Below, piece by piece: positions 47,627 through 58,734 of a stretch of 64,000 bases of DNA. The position numbers and the translations under genes are program-made. The DNA is from Macrothele yani (lineage: Eukaryota > Arthropoda > Arachnida > Araneae > Macrothelidae): the NCBI GenBank assembly GCA_039090855.1, contig CM076999.1, positions 115,133,072 to 115,197,071 of the forward strand. The letters are read 5' to 3'. The number at the start of each line of letters is the position of its first letter. The stretch's first letter is position 1. Below the pieces are notes generated by a model that saw only the letters and a program-made list of their open reading frames with translations, was not told the DNA's origin and did no database searches.

Positions 47627-49053
47627 CACTGACGGAAAAAAAAATCCCAACACCAAGAAAGGGTTGTGTTAGATAAACGACAGTTGGTAGGCGGTGAGAG
47701 TACATCTGTAAGATGACGTCTATGCAAATTTCGCGCTCGGCGCACACGTGTGGCGCTAGTAGCGGCCCACGGAACATGCAAAGTAGGTTTGCTGTAAATA
47801 CGCGCTGTAACGTTCGTGAGCGTTAGTTATCGTTGAGATTCGACGTAGTGTGTTGATGTTAGTCAAGAATGCCTTTAAGAAGACGAAGAAGCCATTATCA
47901 ACAGCTCACGGACTTTGAACGAGGTCGTGTAATAGGGCTACGAGAAGGTGGATTTTTTCAGCAATACTGCAGAACGACTTGGCAGGAATGTAGCCACTGT
48001 GCATGATTGTTGGCACCGGTGGTCAAGGGAAGGTACTGCCTCAAGAAGACCGGGTTCCGGCCGGCCACGTGGCACTACGGAGAGGGAAGACCGCCGTGTA
48101 CGGCGTATGGCCGTAGCGCATCGTACTGCGTCTGCGGCAGCAATTCGAGCCGCAGTTGCCACCACAGTGACACAACGCACTGTTACAAATCGGTTACTTG
48201 AAGGACAGCTCCGAGCCAGATGCCCTGTAGCGTGCATTCCAATTACTCCAAACCACTGCTGTTTGCGACGTCAGTGGTGTCAAGCTAGAGCTCATTGGAG
48301 GACGGAGTGGAGATCTGTTGTGTTTTCTGATGAAAGCCAGTTCTGCCTGGGTGCCAGTGATGGCCGTGTGTTGGTTAGAAGGAGACCAGGTGAGCGCCTG
48401 CAACCAACCTGTCTGCGGCCGAGATACACTGGACCTACACCTGGAGTTTTGGTCTGGGGAGCAATTTCCTATGACAGCAGGAGCACTCTCGTGGTTATCC
48501 CACGCACCCTGACGGCACTGTTGTACGTCGCTCTGGTGATTCAACCTGTTGTGCTGCCATTCATGAACAGCATTCCAGGGCGTCTCTTCCAACAGAATAA
48601 CGCTCGCCCGCATACTGCTGTTGTAAACCAACATACTCTACAGAGTGTCGACATGTTGCCGTGGCCTGCTAGATCACCAGATCTTTCGCCAATCGAGCAC
48701 GTTTGGGACATCATTGGACGACAACTCCAGCATCACCCCCAACCAGCATTAATCGTCCCTGTATTGACCGACCAAGTGCAACAGGCATGGAACTCCATCC
48801 CACAAACTGACATCCAGCACCTGTACGACACAATGCATGAACGTTTGCGTGCTTGCATTCAACATTCTGGCGGTTACACCGGTTATTAATGAACCAGCAT
48901 TTCACATTTAAAATGGCTCTTCTCGCGCTTACTTTACGCTGTGATCTCGAAACCTTAATCGATTATATATGTTATCTATGCAAATGTATTGCCGCCATTT
49001 CATTCCTCTACAACTATTTTTTCGTGGTGTTTGGATTTTTTTTTCCGTCAGTG
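47627..49053 (+). mobile_element. Tc1-like element, nearly complete
   Basis: The ends match inverted: cactgacggaaaaaaaaatc at the left and the same 20 bases read inward from the right, flanked by TA at 47625-47626 and 49054-49055. The 1427-bp interior holds one transposase gene. End similarity and the largely open frame indicate a fairly recent insertion. Confidence 0.93.
47869..48889 (+). pseudogene. Tc1-like transposase, one frameshift and catalytic D-to-N
   Basis: The frame opens at 47869 (MPLRRRRSHYQQLTDFERGR) and shifts by one base in a T-run at about 47950. From there it is open for 313 codons to 48889: the paired-type HTH (TAERLGRNVATVHDCWHRW), the GSGRPRGTT linker, VVFSDESQF (first Asp), FQQNNARPHTA and WPARSPDLSPIEHVWD (catalytic Glu). 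The position normally Asp in the QQDNARPH motif is Asn here, and 32 residues separate it from the Glu, the spacing this arthropod Tc1-like group shows. A frameshift and a lost catalytic Asp predict no activity, although the rest is intact. It cuts and pastes DNA at TA sites in the nucleus when functional. Confidence 0.9.
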
Positions 49054-49055
49054 TA

Positions 49056-50215
49056 TGTACAACAAATACAGTCATTTTAATTACCACATAAACATTTGTT
49101 TACACGCAATAAAGTGCAGTAATTTTGGGTTTACGAAACATGCCTGCAGGTACCAAAGAATTTTAATTATTTAAACGCCCATAAAACCTAATATGGCTTT
49201 TTAAAATTTCAGTAATTGATAGCTAATAGATTTTCACGGAAGAATCTCGAAGATATTTTTTTTGCGGGAGGATCCCGAGTTTTTCTGCTACGCCACTGCT
49301 AGGGGTAAAGTCAAAGTTCTTATCTTTCTTTTTCATTTGAACTGTTTTCATGCACGGAAAATTTCCCCCACATTTGAAAATTCCCCATAGGAAAATTCTC
49401 CCGCCCTTTTTGAGTCAAAGGCCGTGTACAAATTGCATTTAACACGAAATACCGAATGTGGGGGAGATTTACGAAGTCGGCATTTCCATTTTTACCGCAA
49501 CTTACATATATTTCATAAGTATATTGACATGCTCTGCAGTTGGTGGTTTCCTTGTTGCCCCAGTCGCTTTTCTTGTGATTCTGTATTAAGAAAATTTCAG
49601 TGAAGGTAACAGTGGAATTTCTGTTACGAATTTGTAACCTTGTCTTAAAAGGGGATCCATTTCTTCCAGGTATATTTGTAAAATAGGCTCCTCATTCACT
49701 CTCGTCCCTTATTTTTCTGACTTGCAGACGTGTGGAGACACATTTACGACGATAGCGTCTTTATTCTTCAATGTTTCACTGCAATTGTCATTTCTTTCTT
49801 TTATACGCAACCAACTAATGACGACCTGTTTGGTTTTTCTATGCTGCCGGTACTGATGCCCTTCGTGTATGGCAGCGGGTTTATTCTTAGTCGTCTGAAT
49901 GATTGCCATTTAAAATAAAAAACGCAAAAAATCACTCATGAAATTAAACATCTCCGACGAATGCTGAAGACAGTAAAGATGGCATTAGTGTGCAGCCACA
50001 TTATTTGTCATTTTCTTGTAAGACTTCCGTCCACAGTGAGTAGAGTTTAGGTCCCGGCCACCTACAGCGAGATCGCCTTTTGGGCAGGACACAGAAACGG
50101 AAGGAATGAGAGCAAGTCTAGCGACTTTCGACAGAACAGTTTGTAGTGAGATTAGAGCACAGTAGATGGCGCCATCGTACAAGTACGATGTTGCGCACAG
50201 AGGGGTGAGAGAATT
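49056..50215. other. Intergenic, no gene recognised
   Basis: No supported coding sequence; short ORFs near 49709-49918 and 49985-50182 lack motifs. The sequence looks like ordinary unique or old repeat DNA. Confidence 0.5.
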
Positions 50216-50219
50216 TCAG

Positions 50220-50408
50220 GGGGGGGCATAGGAAAGGATAGCCATTTAACCAGCATCGGACGTCACTTAACGTGCCCGTCCGATGCACGGCGGATATTCA
50301 GCGATTGTTAGTAAATCACACCATCTCTGAAAGATCAACCCAGGTTCGAACCTGAGGACCTTGCATTGATAGTCTGACTCGCTAACCACTAGGCCATCCG
50401 CGGCTCTT
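50220..50408 (-). repeat. tRNA-derived SINE, copy 1
   Basis: Read on the minus strand: gccgcggatggcctagtggt (A-box region, about 50384-50405), then ggttcgaacc (B box, 50343-50352). The non-tRNA body contains gccgtgcatcggacgggcac and gttaagtgacgtc, down to a C/G-rich tail at about 50220. The same layout recurs 350 bp downstream, so it is a dispersed SINE and not a tRNA gene; no acceptor-stem pairing is seen. Confidence 0.75.
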
Positions 50409-50584
50409 AGTGTGCGGCCAGATCAGATCAGATCCTATGTAGAGGATTTTAGGAAGGGAGTGTCTGACCCCAGGTCTTAAACAACCCTTAGAAATAGGAA
50501 GCTAGGAGATTTGGGCTAGAATGCCCGATAGGAAAGTGACACGGAAGCGAGGTAGAAAGGGGAAGAAAGACGCCCTTATTTATT

Positions 50585-50742
50585 ACCGGGGGGGCAGTAC
50601 ACGGGGTCCGACGGCTTAACGTGCCCATCCGACGCACGGCGGATATTTAGTGGTTCGAGCGTTCGTACCTGCCTGGGATCGAACCCTAGGTCTTCTCCGT
50701 GGCAGTCATGAACGTTGACCACTAGGCCACCCGCGGCCCAAT
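50585..50742 (-). repeat. tRNA-derived SINE, copy 2
   Basis: Minus strand: ggccgcgggtggcctagtgg (A-box region, 50717-50738), agggttcgatccc (B box, 50674-50686), then gccgtgcgtcggatgggcac, gttaagccgtcgg and a pyrimidine/purine tail. Head and body match copy 1; the anticodon-loop part differs. The cacgttaagccgtcgg core is common in arthropod SINEs. Confidence 0.8.
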
Positions 50743-50745
50743 AGT

Positions 50746-51475
50746 GAGCAGCCTGTTTGCCCTTCAGTTTTGTTACTGTTCCCGCTTAACCCACCATGAG
50801 CGCTAATTGGTTGACGAAAGCAATGAATGGTGACCTCTCTCTGTGTTACGCGTCGGAGGAATTCGGACAGTGCATCGGCATTTACTTTCTCCCTTAGTAC
50901 CCCCCCCCGTCTGTTACCAGGCTCGGTGAAACTGTACGAAAATGGCACTAAGCCATCTGCAATGTACGGAAGTGGGACAAACTTCCTTTTGTACGGAAAT
51001 GGCAGGTACGGATCTGGGAGACAATCCTGCGATGGCTCTTCGGAAGCCAAGAGCCAAGGAGAGCTGTTCTTTAAAACAGCACCGTAGAAAAGGCACTTTC
51101 AGTCAATGTTATTACCGTATTTAACATATCACAGTGCGTCGTCTATTTCAATGCGCACTCAAATATTAGAAATTGTCTTTTTCGAAAACAAAAGTTAAGG
51201 ATTTTGGGTCCTAAAGTCAGAAAACGTTGATGTAATACTATAAATGCGAAAATTTTAAATTAACAATTTCTGTCGTGAATGCTTTTTCTTTAAAAAGTAT
51301 TTTGCTTACTATACTAACTATATTTTCCTGATGGCAAAAACTCAGTGTATCTTTCCTTTTTTTTTTTTTTTTTTTTTTTAAGTAATTCCCTAGGAAAGTT
51401 TACTGGTTTAAAACCCTCTTTCTCGCTGTCACAAATATTAGTTGTTTAAAACTTTTAAGACACGGAAAGTTACTG
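50746..51475. other. Intergenic, no gene recognised
   Basis: Contains a poly-C run (50902-50909) and a poly-T run (51358-51380). Overlapping ORFs on both strands at 50.7-51.1 kb (up to 114 codons) have no recognisable domain and the two strands are equally open, so I do not call a gene. Confidence 0.5.
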
Positions 51476-51479
51476 AGTT

Positions 51480-51790
51480 CTTCAAACTCCGTAAAAGGCC
51501 TAGGGCCTCTGAATTATTATATTGTGCATAAGTAAGAGGGCAATATTATTAACTTCATTTGCTCTGTAAAAGTTGTGAATATGACATTGATAGAATAAAA
51601 CTGGTAGAAGGGCCTAAGCCTAGGCCCAGTGAATTAATATTTCGTGCCTAAGTAAAAGCGCAACATTATTAACTTGATTCGATGCGTAAACGTTGCGAAT
51701 ATGGAATTGATAGAATAAAAACTGTTAAAAAGGCCTCGGCTTGGGGCCTATGATTTTAATATTCAGTGCCTACGTAAAAGGGTGTCGTGA
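51480..51790. repeat. ~118-bp tandem repeat, about 2.6 copies
   Basis: Units beginning near aggcctagggcctctgaatt recur at about 51496, 51613 and 51732, each followed by a tRtcgtgcctaagtaaaag-type stretch, an attattaactt block and gatagaataaaactg. Copies are diverged. Confidence 0.75.
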
Positions 51791-52760
51791 CGTCAGCGGA
51801 CGTGGCATTAGCGGACGGAATCAATGAGTAAGAAATACCCACTCTTTCGCAGACACAGGACGAATAACGGCGTAGAGGGTTGGATTTCAAAATTAATTAT
51901 GATTGTAAGCCAAAATCAACCAAGTGTGCAGTTGCCAGTGTACATTTTAAAGTAAGAAGCAATGAATGTTTCACAGAGTTTGAAAGTTATAGATTTGGGA
52001 CAAGTAGGAGATAAAAAAGGGGGGATAAGCTGGTCAGAAGAATCGAAAATATTATTACGGAATTCGAGCGCTCAAATGACCTGGAAAAATGCATGAGAGC
52101 CTTCAGCTATGTTATCGAAATGCATTAGAAGTTTAGAAGTATGATGTTTATTTATTTATTTTTTAATCTGCATATTAGTTGCATATACGTATAAAAAGTT
52201 TTAAAATGAAAAAGTACAAAAAAAAAAAATACAACAAAAAACATGAAAAAATAAAAAATGAAAAAATACCAAAGAAATAAGAAATATGAAGAAAGTACAA
52301 AAAAAAAGATGAAAAAAAAAATAAAAAAAATAGGTAAAATCATGCAAGAAAAGAAAACAAAAAAAAAACCCCACTTTTAAACCGCCAAAGTCTTCAAAAT
52401 CTGGTTCTGGGAAGGGGTGGGTGTTTCTTATTCATCGCATAACCGTCCGCTAATGCGACGGTTTCCTACCCTAATTAATACTTCCAGAACTTGATTGTGA
52501 TGATATTGACGCTTTATATTATTATTTTTTTTTCGCGCTTCTTGCGTTTCTTTTTTCATATTTTTTTATTTTTTTTTTATGAACAGTGAGAAGAACGTAG
52601 GCTTATCAAACGAAGGAACCACGTGATTGGAATTTTCTCATTTCCTATTGGTCAAGTGGGGAATCTGTACAGATGTGAACGGTGAGAAGGGAAAACAATT
52701 CTGGGAAGGGGTGGGTGTTTCTTACTCATTGCATTTCCGTCCGCTAATGCCATAATTTCA
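51783..52760. repeat. Unassigned repeat with three copies of a ccgtccgctaatgc motif
   Basis: The block gggtgtttcttaYtcatYgca...ccgtccgctaatgc occurs at about 52419-52456 and 52709-52748 on the plus strand and inverted at about 51800-51835, so the interval is bounded by inverted copies. Between them lie an A-rich low-complexity stretch (52200-52370) and a short plus frame at 51906-52010 reading KCAVASVHFKVRSNECFTEF, which I could not assign. Confidence 0.5.
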
Positions 52761-53430
52761 CACACGTAAACATCACAGGGAATCAACATTAAACAGGGGA
52801 TTAACATTAGGAGGGACAGCCAACACTCCCCCCATCCACCCCGTATCGTCATTGTTTATTGTCCTGCTCCAAGAGGGTTGGAGGCGATTAGTTGTAAGCA
52901 CGCTGCTTACGATACGAAGCTCCCTTAAAATTGGTAAAGTGAATCCTTTCCAACTGTCAAGTTATATTGAACGCACTATACGCTTGGTAGGACCACGTGG
53001 CAGACAAAATGTTATGGTTGAACACAAAGAGAAAATGGCGGACAAAAGATGATCGAGAAGATCACGTGGAAAAACAATGGCTGCTACTGACGTCATGATT
53101 GACCAGGAATCGACCACATGCGTTCTTGAGGCAGCACGTGGAAGGGTTCCTTTTTACAGAAACCCCCTATATCATCCCGTAACAGTAATATAACAAAGTT
53201 ACAAATACCTTTCAAACACGTAACAGTAACATTAAGTTTGTATCTTGAAGTTACAAAGACCTTTCACTGTACCGTATCGGTTATGTAACGTTTGCGGATA
53301 TTTCGACGTAACCGTAAGGTTTCTGAACTGTTACATTGCGCAACGTATCTGAAAAGTCTCAATTTTTCAGTGTTACGTACCTGTAACATATATGAAATAT
53401 TCTGTGCTGTGTGGATTTATGTGACTCATG
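52761..53430. other. Unassigned, with tct/gttacaaag-type irregular repeats
   Basis: No gene seen. The part 53170-53400 contains repeated gtaac/gttac-rich phrases (aacagtaa, aaagttacaaa, acctttca) suggesting degenerate short tandem duplication. Confidence 0.45.
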
Positions 53431-53439
53431 TAAGGTAAC

Positions 53440-54580
53440 CACAGTCACAGGTTTTGGTTTATGTGACTCAGGTAACCAACCTCTGGGGACGTGGCCTCGA
53501 AGCAGTCAAAAACGAAATTTTTATACGGCCCCTTACATTTTTTTCTTCTAGTTATCCGGTTGTCAGCTCTCCGCTTTGTCATTGGCCCAAAAATCATGGA
53601 AATGTCTAAATTCCTTTTTGAAAATTAAATATTAAAAAAAATGTTTTGTGAATAATAGTTGCTCAAGTAGTGAGAAATATGGCCACGCAATATTTGTTTA
53701 TTCAGAATAATTTTATGGCCCTGAAATTGCAATGTGGCCAGTTCTCCGGTGACCAATTCTCCGTACCCGTTCTTCATACCTAATACCCCCATTCTCAGTT
53801 CTGAGCTTCTGGCATCGCGCGCCTGCCTAGGTCTTTTTAACCGGGTACCGAGGGGTGCAGGAGAACTGGCCACAAAAATTTTGAGCGGTCGTCTAAAACT
53901 TGCGTTTTCGACCGCTTTGTGACCACATCCCAGACGTTAGTCATCTGAATCACATAATTTCGTATTTTCTTAAATGTCATATTTAATATAATTCTTTATA
54001 AAACTATTTATGATCCACAACTCTACAAAAAAAAAAAAAAAAATCACGGCTTATAAATCACAGCTCAACAAACTCTCTACGGGAAAGTGCAAACGCAGGA
54101 AACCTGTCCGGGGAGGCTTAATGCCAAAAATATAAAATACAAAGAATTTCTCGTCCGATCAGCATTTGCGTACTAAGACCTCACAAATTATCCAGTCCCA
54201 CTTTCAACGTTTGCAAACTACAACCTTACAAATTATCTGAGGCCACGTGTAATAGCAGAAAATCTGTCTGGAGGCGGGGTGGCTTGTGACCGAAAATATA
54301 AAACATAAAGAATTTATAGCCCAATCAGGAGGTTTTCAGTCTTCACAACTGACAGCACAACAAATTCTCTGCGGGCATGTGCTAACCCAGAAAACCTGTC
54401 AGGTAGGAAGGGGTTGGGCAACGATAAAAATGTAAAAAAAAATATGGTCCGAATGGCAGGTTTTCAGCGTTTACAAAATAGAGCCCAACAAATTATCTGA
54501 GGGAGCATGCAAACGCAGAAATCTTTTCGGGGTAGGAGATTTCTTTCCAACCTAATACTTTGTAAATGGTGAAAGGCTGC
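53440..54580. repeat. Repeat family 'gacgtggcc...tatacggcccc', left block
   Basis: The stretch 53440-53545 matches 56100-56160, 61800-61890, 62600-62670 and 63700-63775 (ggggacgtggcc, then gcaatttttatacggccc). An inverted partial copy is at about 53875-53930. In 53740-53880 short agttctccggtgacc-type phrases recur. The part 54060-54520 holds four diverged copies of a 125-160 bp unit containing gcaggaaacctgtccgggg, which reappears inverted inside the 61.6-64.0 kb array. No coding sequence is recognised. Confidence 0.7.
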
Positions 54581-54607
54581 TCTCGATCGGACCAGAAATT
54601 CTATATA

Positions 54608-55790
54608 CCCTGACGGACAATGAAATTTGGGCGCCAAGAAGGAAGCATCGGATTGAACTGAAATTTTATGGACATAATGACAAAAAAAAGAGCTGCAGGA
54701 CAATTACAGAGGGAAATGTGGCACGCAGACCGGTCATCTTCAATAGCACATCGCACCGCCTAGTGCAGCGATACATGCTGCAATACGGTCCGGCACGAAG
54801 GCGAACAGACGCCTGATGTTGTCCTGCGGCAGACTGGGCCACACATGTTGGACGGTGTGCTTCAAATCCCGGATAGTGCGGCTCCTGGCGTTTCAACTGG
54901 TACCACACATGCTCAATAGGGGACATGTACGGGGAACAGGTAGGCCATGGAAGTGTCTGGACATCACGCAAACAGTCCAGGGCAACCCGATCCGTGTGCG
55001 GGCTGGCATTGTTCTGCTGGTATAGCTTACCTGGATTCCCGGCCGGGAATGGGAGCACATGGAGCCGTAGGATCTCATCCACATACCGCTGAGACGTCAA
55101 GGATCCACGTACTACTACTACAGCTGATCGGCTATGGCTCTTCAGACCATAATGCCTGCAGTGGGGGAGGTATGGCGCTCGATAGCGAGGGTGGGGTTAT
55201 ATCGTGGACCCGGTGACCTCCACACCAGGACACAATGACCATCTGTCCCCAAAACGAGGCGGCACTCATCGCTAAGTACCACACTTCGCCAGTATGTGGC
55301 GTTCCACGTCGCTCTGGCACACGGAGCCGGCGACGTTCCAGTGTTAATGGCAGCACACGTAAGGAGCGCTGGGATCGCAGATTTGCTTTTGCGCGGTGTC
55401 GGGAAATGGTTCGTGGGTACACAGGAGTTGCTACATCTGCCTGTATAGTAGACCGGATCCCCGTGGGATCCTTCGTTCCTGGCGCACGATCCGTCGAGCC
55501 TCTTTACCGGTGGTCCTCCTCGTCCGTCCGGAGCCGCTCCGCCGTGTGGCAATGCCGTCACGTGTCAACTGCTCCCAACACAATTGGACGGTATGGTCAG
55601 AACGATCCACGTTGCAGGTTATACGGTGCGCCGACCAAAATGCGGTTTTCAGCCGGATGTTCAGGCCTTCTCTCAAAGTCTGTAAGTTGCGTAAATCGAC
55701 GTCTCTGGCGTCTATTTACGCAACTTACGAACTTTTCACTCTGTACTCTTTCTTGCGTCGGTAGGTGCTTTTCGCTTTGATGGGGCATCG
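54608..55790 (-). pseudogene. Second Tc1-like transposase, several frameshifts
   Basis: Minus-strand fragments in successive frames follow the Tc1-like order. From 55788 down: RRFTQLTDFERRPEH (N-terminus), HTVQLCWEQLTRDGIATRRS and SGRTRRTTGKEAR (HTH and linker, 55676-55431), YWRSVVLSDECRLVLG with the first Asp (frame ending 55142), then LYQQNNASPHT and LPWPTCSPYMSPIEHVWYQL (frame 55100-54666). Asn again replaces the second catalytic Asp, as in the copy at 48 kb. At least three frame changes are needed. The 3' terminal repeat (cctgacggacaatgaaattt) is at about 54612, preceded by TA; the opposite end is not recognisable. It splits the repeat family on either side. Confidence 0.85.
55681..55728. 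repeat. Hairpin near the Tc1 relic N-terminus
   Basis: aagttgcgtaaatcgacg ... tttacgcaactt: inverted arms of about 14-17 bp around a short loop, lying in the region coding for the transposase N-terminus. Probably a local inverted duplication. Confidence 0.6.
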
Positions 55791-55989
55791 ACTACACGCC
55801 GGTTTATTAGGCTGTCGGTTCGTGCTTGCAGCGTCACCAAAGGGTGTGCGGTCATGCGCAACAGCACCAAGCTTGGATCATTTGCATACATGCACGCACT
55901 GTAGTTATTTGCAAAATTTCGGGAATGTAGCATGCTTTCTGACGGATTTCCTGGGTTTGCACATGCCCGCAAAGAATTTGTTGAGTTGC

Positions 55990-56500
55990 AGTTATATACT
56001 CTCATATTCTTTTGTTGAGTCATAGGTTATAAACATTTTTTGTAAAGAATTACATTAAATTTCGCAATATTAAGAAAATTCGAAACTACGGAAACTTTAT
56101 GTGACTCTGGGCACGTGGCACGAAGCGGTCAAAAACGCAATTTGTAAACGGCCCCTTAACATTTTTGTGTCCACTTCTCCGTACCCGGAGAAGTGGCCAC
56201 CGGAGATGCTGTCACCGGAGAAACGGTCACTTGAGAACTGGCCACTGGAGAACTCGCCACATTGCAATTTCAGTGCCATAAAATTGTTCTGCCTAAACAA
56301 ATATCGTGTGGCTATATTTCCTACTATTTTTGCAACTGTTGTTCAGAAAATATTTCATTTTCTGTAAAAAAATTCAGAAATTTCCATAATTTTTGGGCAA
56401 AAGACAAAGCGCACAACTGCCCCCCCCCCCCTGGAGAACTGACTACCGAAGAAGTGGCCACAGGACAATTGGCCCCAAAATTTTAATGGGCTGTATAAAA
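55990..56500. repeat. Repeat family 'gacgtggcc...tatacggcccc', right block
   Basis: The part 56005-56160 parallels 61727-61890 (tttgttgagt, ttaagaaaat, then cgcaattt..acggcccctt). The part 56160-56260 contains a run of short imperfect repeats built on ggccac(c/t)ggagaact. 56270-56500 corresponds inverted to 53625-53880 (ccataaaattgttctg; ttttgggc). Together with the left block it looks like one larger palindromic element into which the Tc1-like relic inserted. Confidence 0.65.
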
Positions 56501-56501
56501 A

Positions 56502-56945
56502 TTACGTTCTTGAATGCTCCGTAGGAAATTTGTCACAGAGTTCTAGAGATTCGCTGATCCAGTTTGATGTACCTTTTAGATCGTTTCTTTCCTTCAAGTC
56601 TGTTCGATTTATAAGAAAGTCACTGTACTTAGATTCTTCTTTTAAGCTTTGAATGAGGGTCTTGATTTTAGAATGTGGTCTACTCATTCAGGTGTTAAAC
56701 TTATTATTCCAGCCCTCTACCGCATTATTGGTTCTCTGCTAAAGAATATGACAGTTCCACATGCTAGTTGTAAAGACATAATTTTCCAGCCATTCATTCA
56801 CAAAATAATCGTAATATTCCTGCAGCTTTGATTGTTGCAGTGAACTTTCTTGAACTGATAACCATCCGCTAATAATGTCTACATCTGGAAGGTGTGCTAA
56901 TGCTGCACACATGCAGTCTAATTTCTTAATTTTCTTTATAATCAC
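56502..56945 (-). pseudogene. MULE (Mutator-like) transposase C-terminal relic
   Basis: A single minus-strand frame, interrupted by a TAG near 56737 and a TGA near 56690, reads ALAHLPDVDIISGWLSVQE, LQEYYDYFVNEWLENYVF, SMWNCHIL, stop, QRTNNAVEGWNNKFNT, stop, then PHSKIKTLIQSLKEESKYSD. The RTNNxxEGWNxK block followed by a helical (L)IxxLKxE segment is the hallmark C-terminal end of MULE-domain transposases. The N-terminal DDE part is absent upstream (56950-57050 has only stops). Two nonsense mutations without frameshifts suggest slow decay of a truncated copy. Confidence 0.75.
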
Positions 56946-57764
56946 TGGCTAATCCAAGTGACTGAATGAGCATGCGGCCACAGACATTGGTTAAAATGAA
57001 GTCTTTAGCTTATACTACTAAATTAGAGTAAATTTTGAAAGAGTGAATTTCAGTGATCATCCCAGCAAAAACACAAGTGTTGGGAAACCGCTGGCCACCA
57101 GCTGGCAGTGATAGGTCACTGCTGGCTGAAATCTGCCGCTCACACCCCGGTTGGGGTCCGTTGTGGCAGCCATTGATGGCCCTGCAGCATCGCCGTTACT
57201 TGCGGGCCTCCAAACAAGTGCCACTAGTGGCCCGTAGCTGGCGACCGATGCAACCCCAACACCAGGTGCAAGCAACAGGACTGCACATGAACAGAAGCAA
57301 CACGTGCTGTGTCTCTCGTGGTACCATCAGTTAGTTGAAGACGACTCTATCGCCATCGTGTTATTTTAGTGTATGATACGAAAAAAAAAAAAAAAACATA
57401 TGTAGAGAGGCGAATTAATTTCCTATAATGAAATGCCACGTCGACGAAGGTATCAGATTAAGACATGAAATACACCCACTCCGTTCCCATGAATAACAAG
57501 AAATACTTTCTGTATAATCTTTTGTTTTAAAATACACAAAACCGCTTGAAACAAAAGTCCTGGGAAAAGTATTAGAAAAACGTTATGTTGGGGAAAAAAA
57601 GAGAATTATACGCGCACAAAATTCATGAATTATTTGGAGAAAAAAAAAGGAACGCTGTGTGAATATAATGTACTCATGCATGGGTTGAATACACAAGACT
57701 GAAGGAATTCACTTCTAAAACTAACGAGAAGTAAAATAAAATATCTTTCCTCTTTAAAACAAAT

Positions 57765-57985
57765 GTAGCTTCGGACTGCGGAAAAGAAAGATACAACTTT
57801 AAAAATGTAACAGTATGTGACAAGAACGGGTAAACATATTAATTCAACAATCGCCTTTCAAGACGACAAGGACAGCACGAAACTTTGGAAAGCGCCTTTC
57901 AGTTGGTACAGACGTTGAAAATGAGGGAAGTTCCCTTAAGGTAAATAAAAAAAAAATCGTTACGTTGAAAAATTTAATTTATGAA
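57765..57985. repeat. Diverged second copy of the Polinton-like arm
   Basis: The stretch aligns by eye, in plus orientation, with the right arm at about 43900-44120. Shared in order: a gcggaaa...aggtacaac/agatacaac block, aaaaatgtaacag, a tRacRaacRcgtaa block, acaatcg, the gcacgaaactt/gcacaaaactt block, a gttgaaaatg, and a 19-base identity at the end (atcgttacgttgaaaaatt). Divergence is far greater than between the two arms of the main element, so this is an older relative. Confidence 0.7.
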
Positions 57986-58079
57986 ACTGACATTTATGAA
58001 AAATACCTGGCTATACTGTAAAATTAAAAAGAGAACCAATCGTTACACATTCCGCAGGAAAGAGACTTAGCTTCAAGCA

Positions 58080-58200
58080 GCCGCACGTGTGTGGCAAATC
58101 AGCCCCGTTAGTAGAGCGCCCGTTCCCACGCAGGCGTCTACTTTCGTTTCCACGCAGATCCAAACAGTTCGTTTCCACGCAGATCCAAACGGGCGTTTTT
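58080..58200. repeat. Short direct repeats (ttccacgcagatccaaac)
   Basis: The phrase cgtttccacgcagatccaaa occurs twice in tandem at about 58145-58190, with a related ttcccacgcagg just before. No other content is recognised. Confidence 0.6.
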
Positions 58201-58734
58201 CAGGACCTTTTGAGAAAATTTCCCTAGCGCAGTGCTATAATGCAAAAGTTTTGTAAGGCGAAAAAAAAAGTAGTTGCAGCTTTGGGAAACTGCGGTTGTC
58301 CTTTATCAATATTTTTTTATGGCTACTACTGGGAAATTGGTGGACACGATTCGGCAAGCCATCAGTTACGCCACGTGATTGCCGACTGCCACTGCCGGGA
58401 AACCAGCGGACCACATTAGGCTAGCCATCATTTATGACACGTGCTTGCAGGGCCACTTGTGGCAGCTACTACCTGTGGTGGATAACTAATGGCCCTGTTC
58501 TGGCATATTACAACTGATGGGGGTGCCACTGTTTTCATGAACTACTGGCCCATGTGGGGGCCGCCCGGACATTTTATTGACGGTTGGGCGGCGGCAACAT
58601 AGTGCTGGGCCACCGCTGCCAGTGCTGGCCCAGCAAGGATGTTTTCGCTGGGATGTTACAGGGGAAATCTAATGTTGTGCGCAAGTGCGAACTCTTTTCC
58701 TATGCTGCACCTGTTAGATTTGGGAACGCCTTGA

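Larger units (their letters stand above)
57058..58657. mobile_element. Possible non-autonomous DNA element with catcccagc ends
   Basis: The left end reads catcccagcaaaaac (57059) and the right end, read inward from about 58655, reads catcccagcgaaaac. GC-rich subterminal stretches on both sides share phrases such as gctggcagtg, gggaaaccRgcgg and ggcaaccactag-like variants. The interior is AT-rich and includes a diverged copy of the Polinton-like arm (57765-57985). No target duplication could be fixed, so boundaries and class are uncertain. Confidence 0.4.

Noticed and set aside
50343..50742. Two tRNA genes on the minus strand
   Set aside because: A and B boxes are present, but no acceptor-stem pairing, and both share a non-tRNA body and tail: these are SINEs.
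50706..51096. Coding gene at 50.7-51.1 kb
   Set aside because: Open frames of similar length overlap on both strands with no domain or plausible start context.
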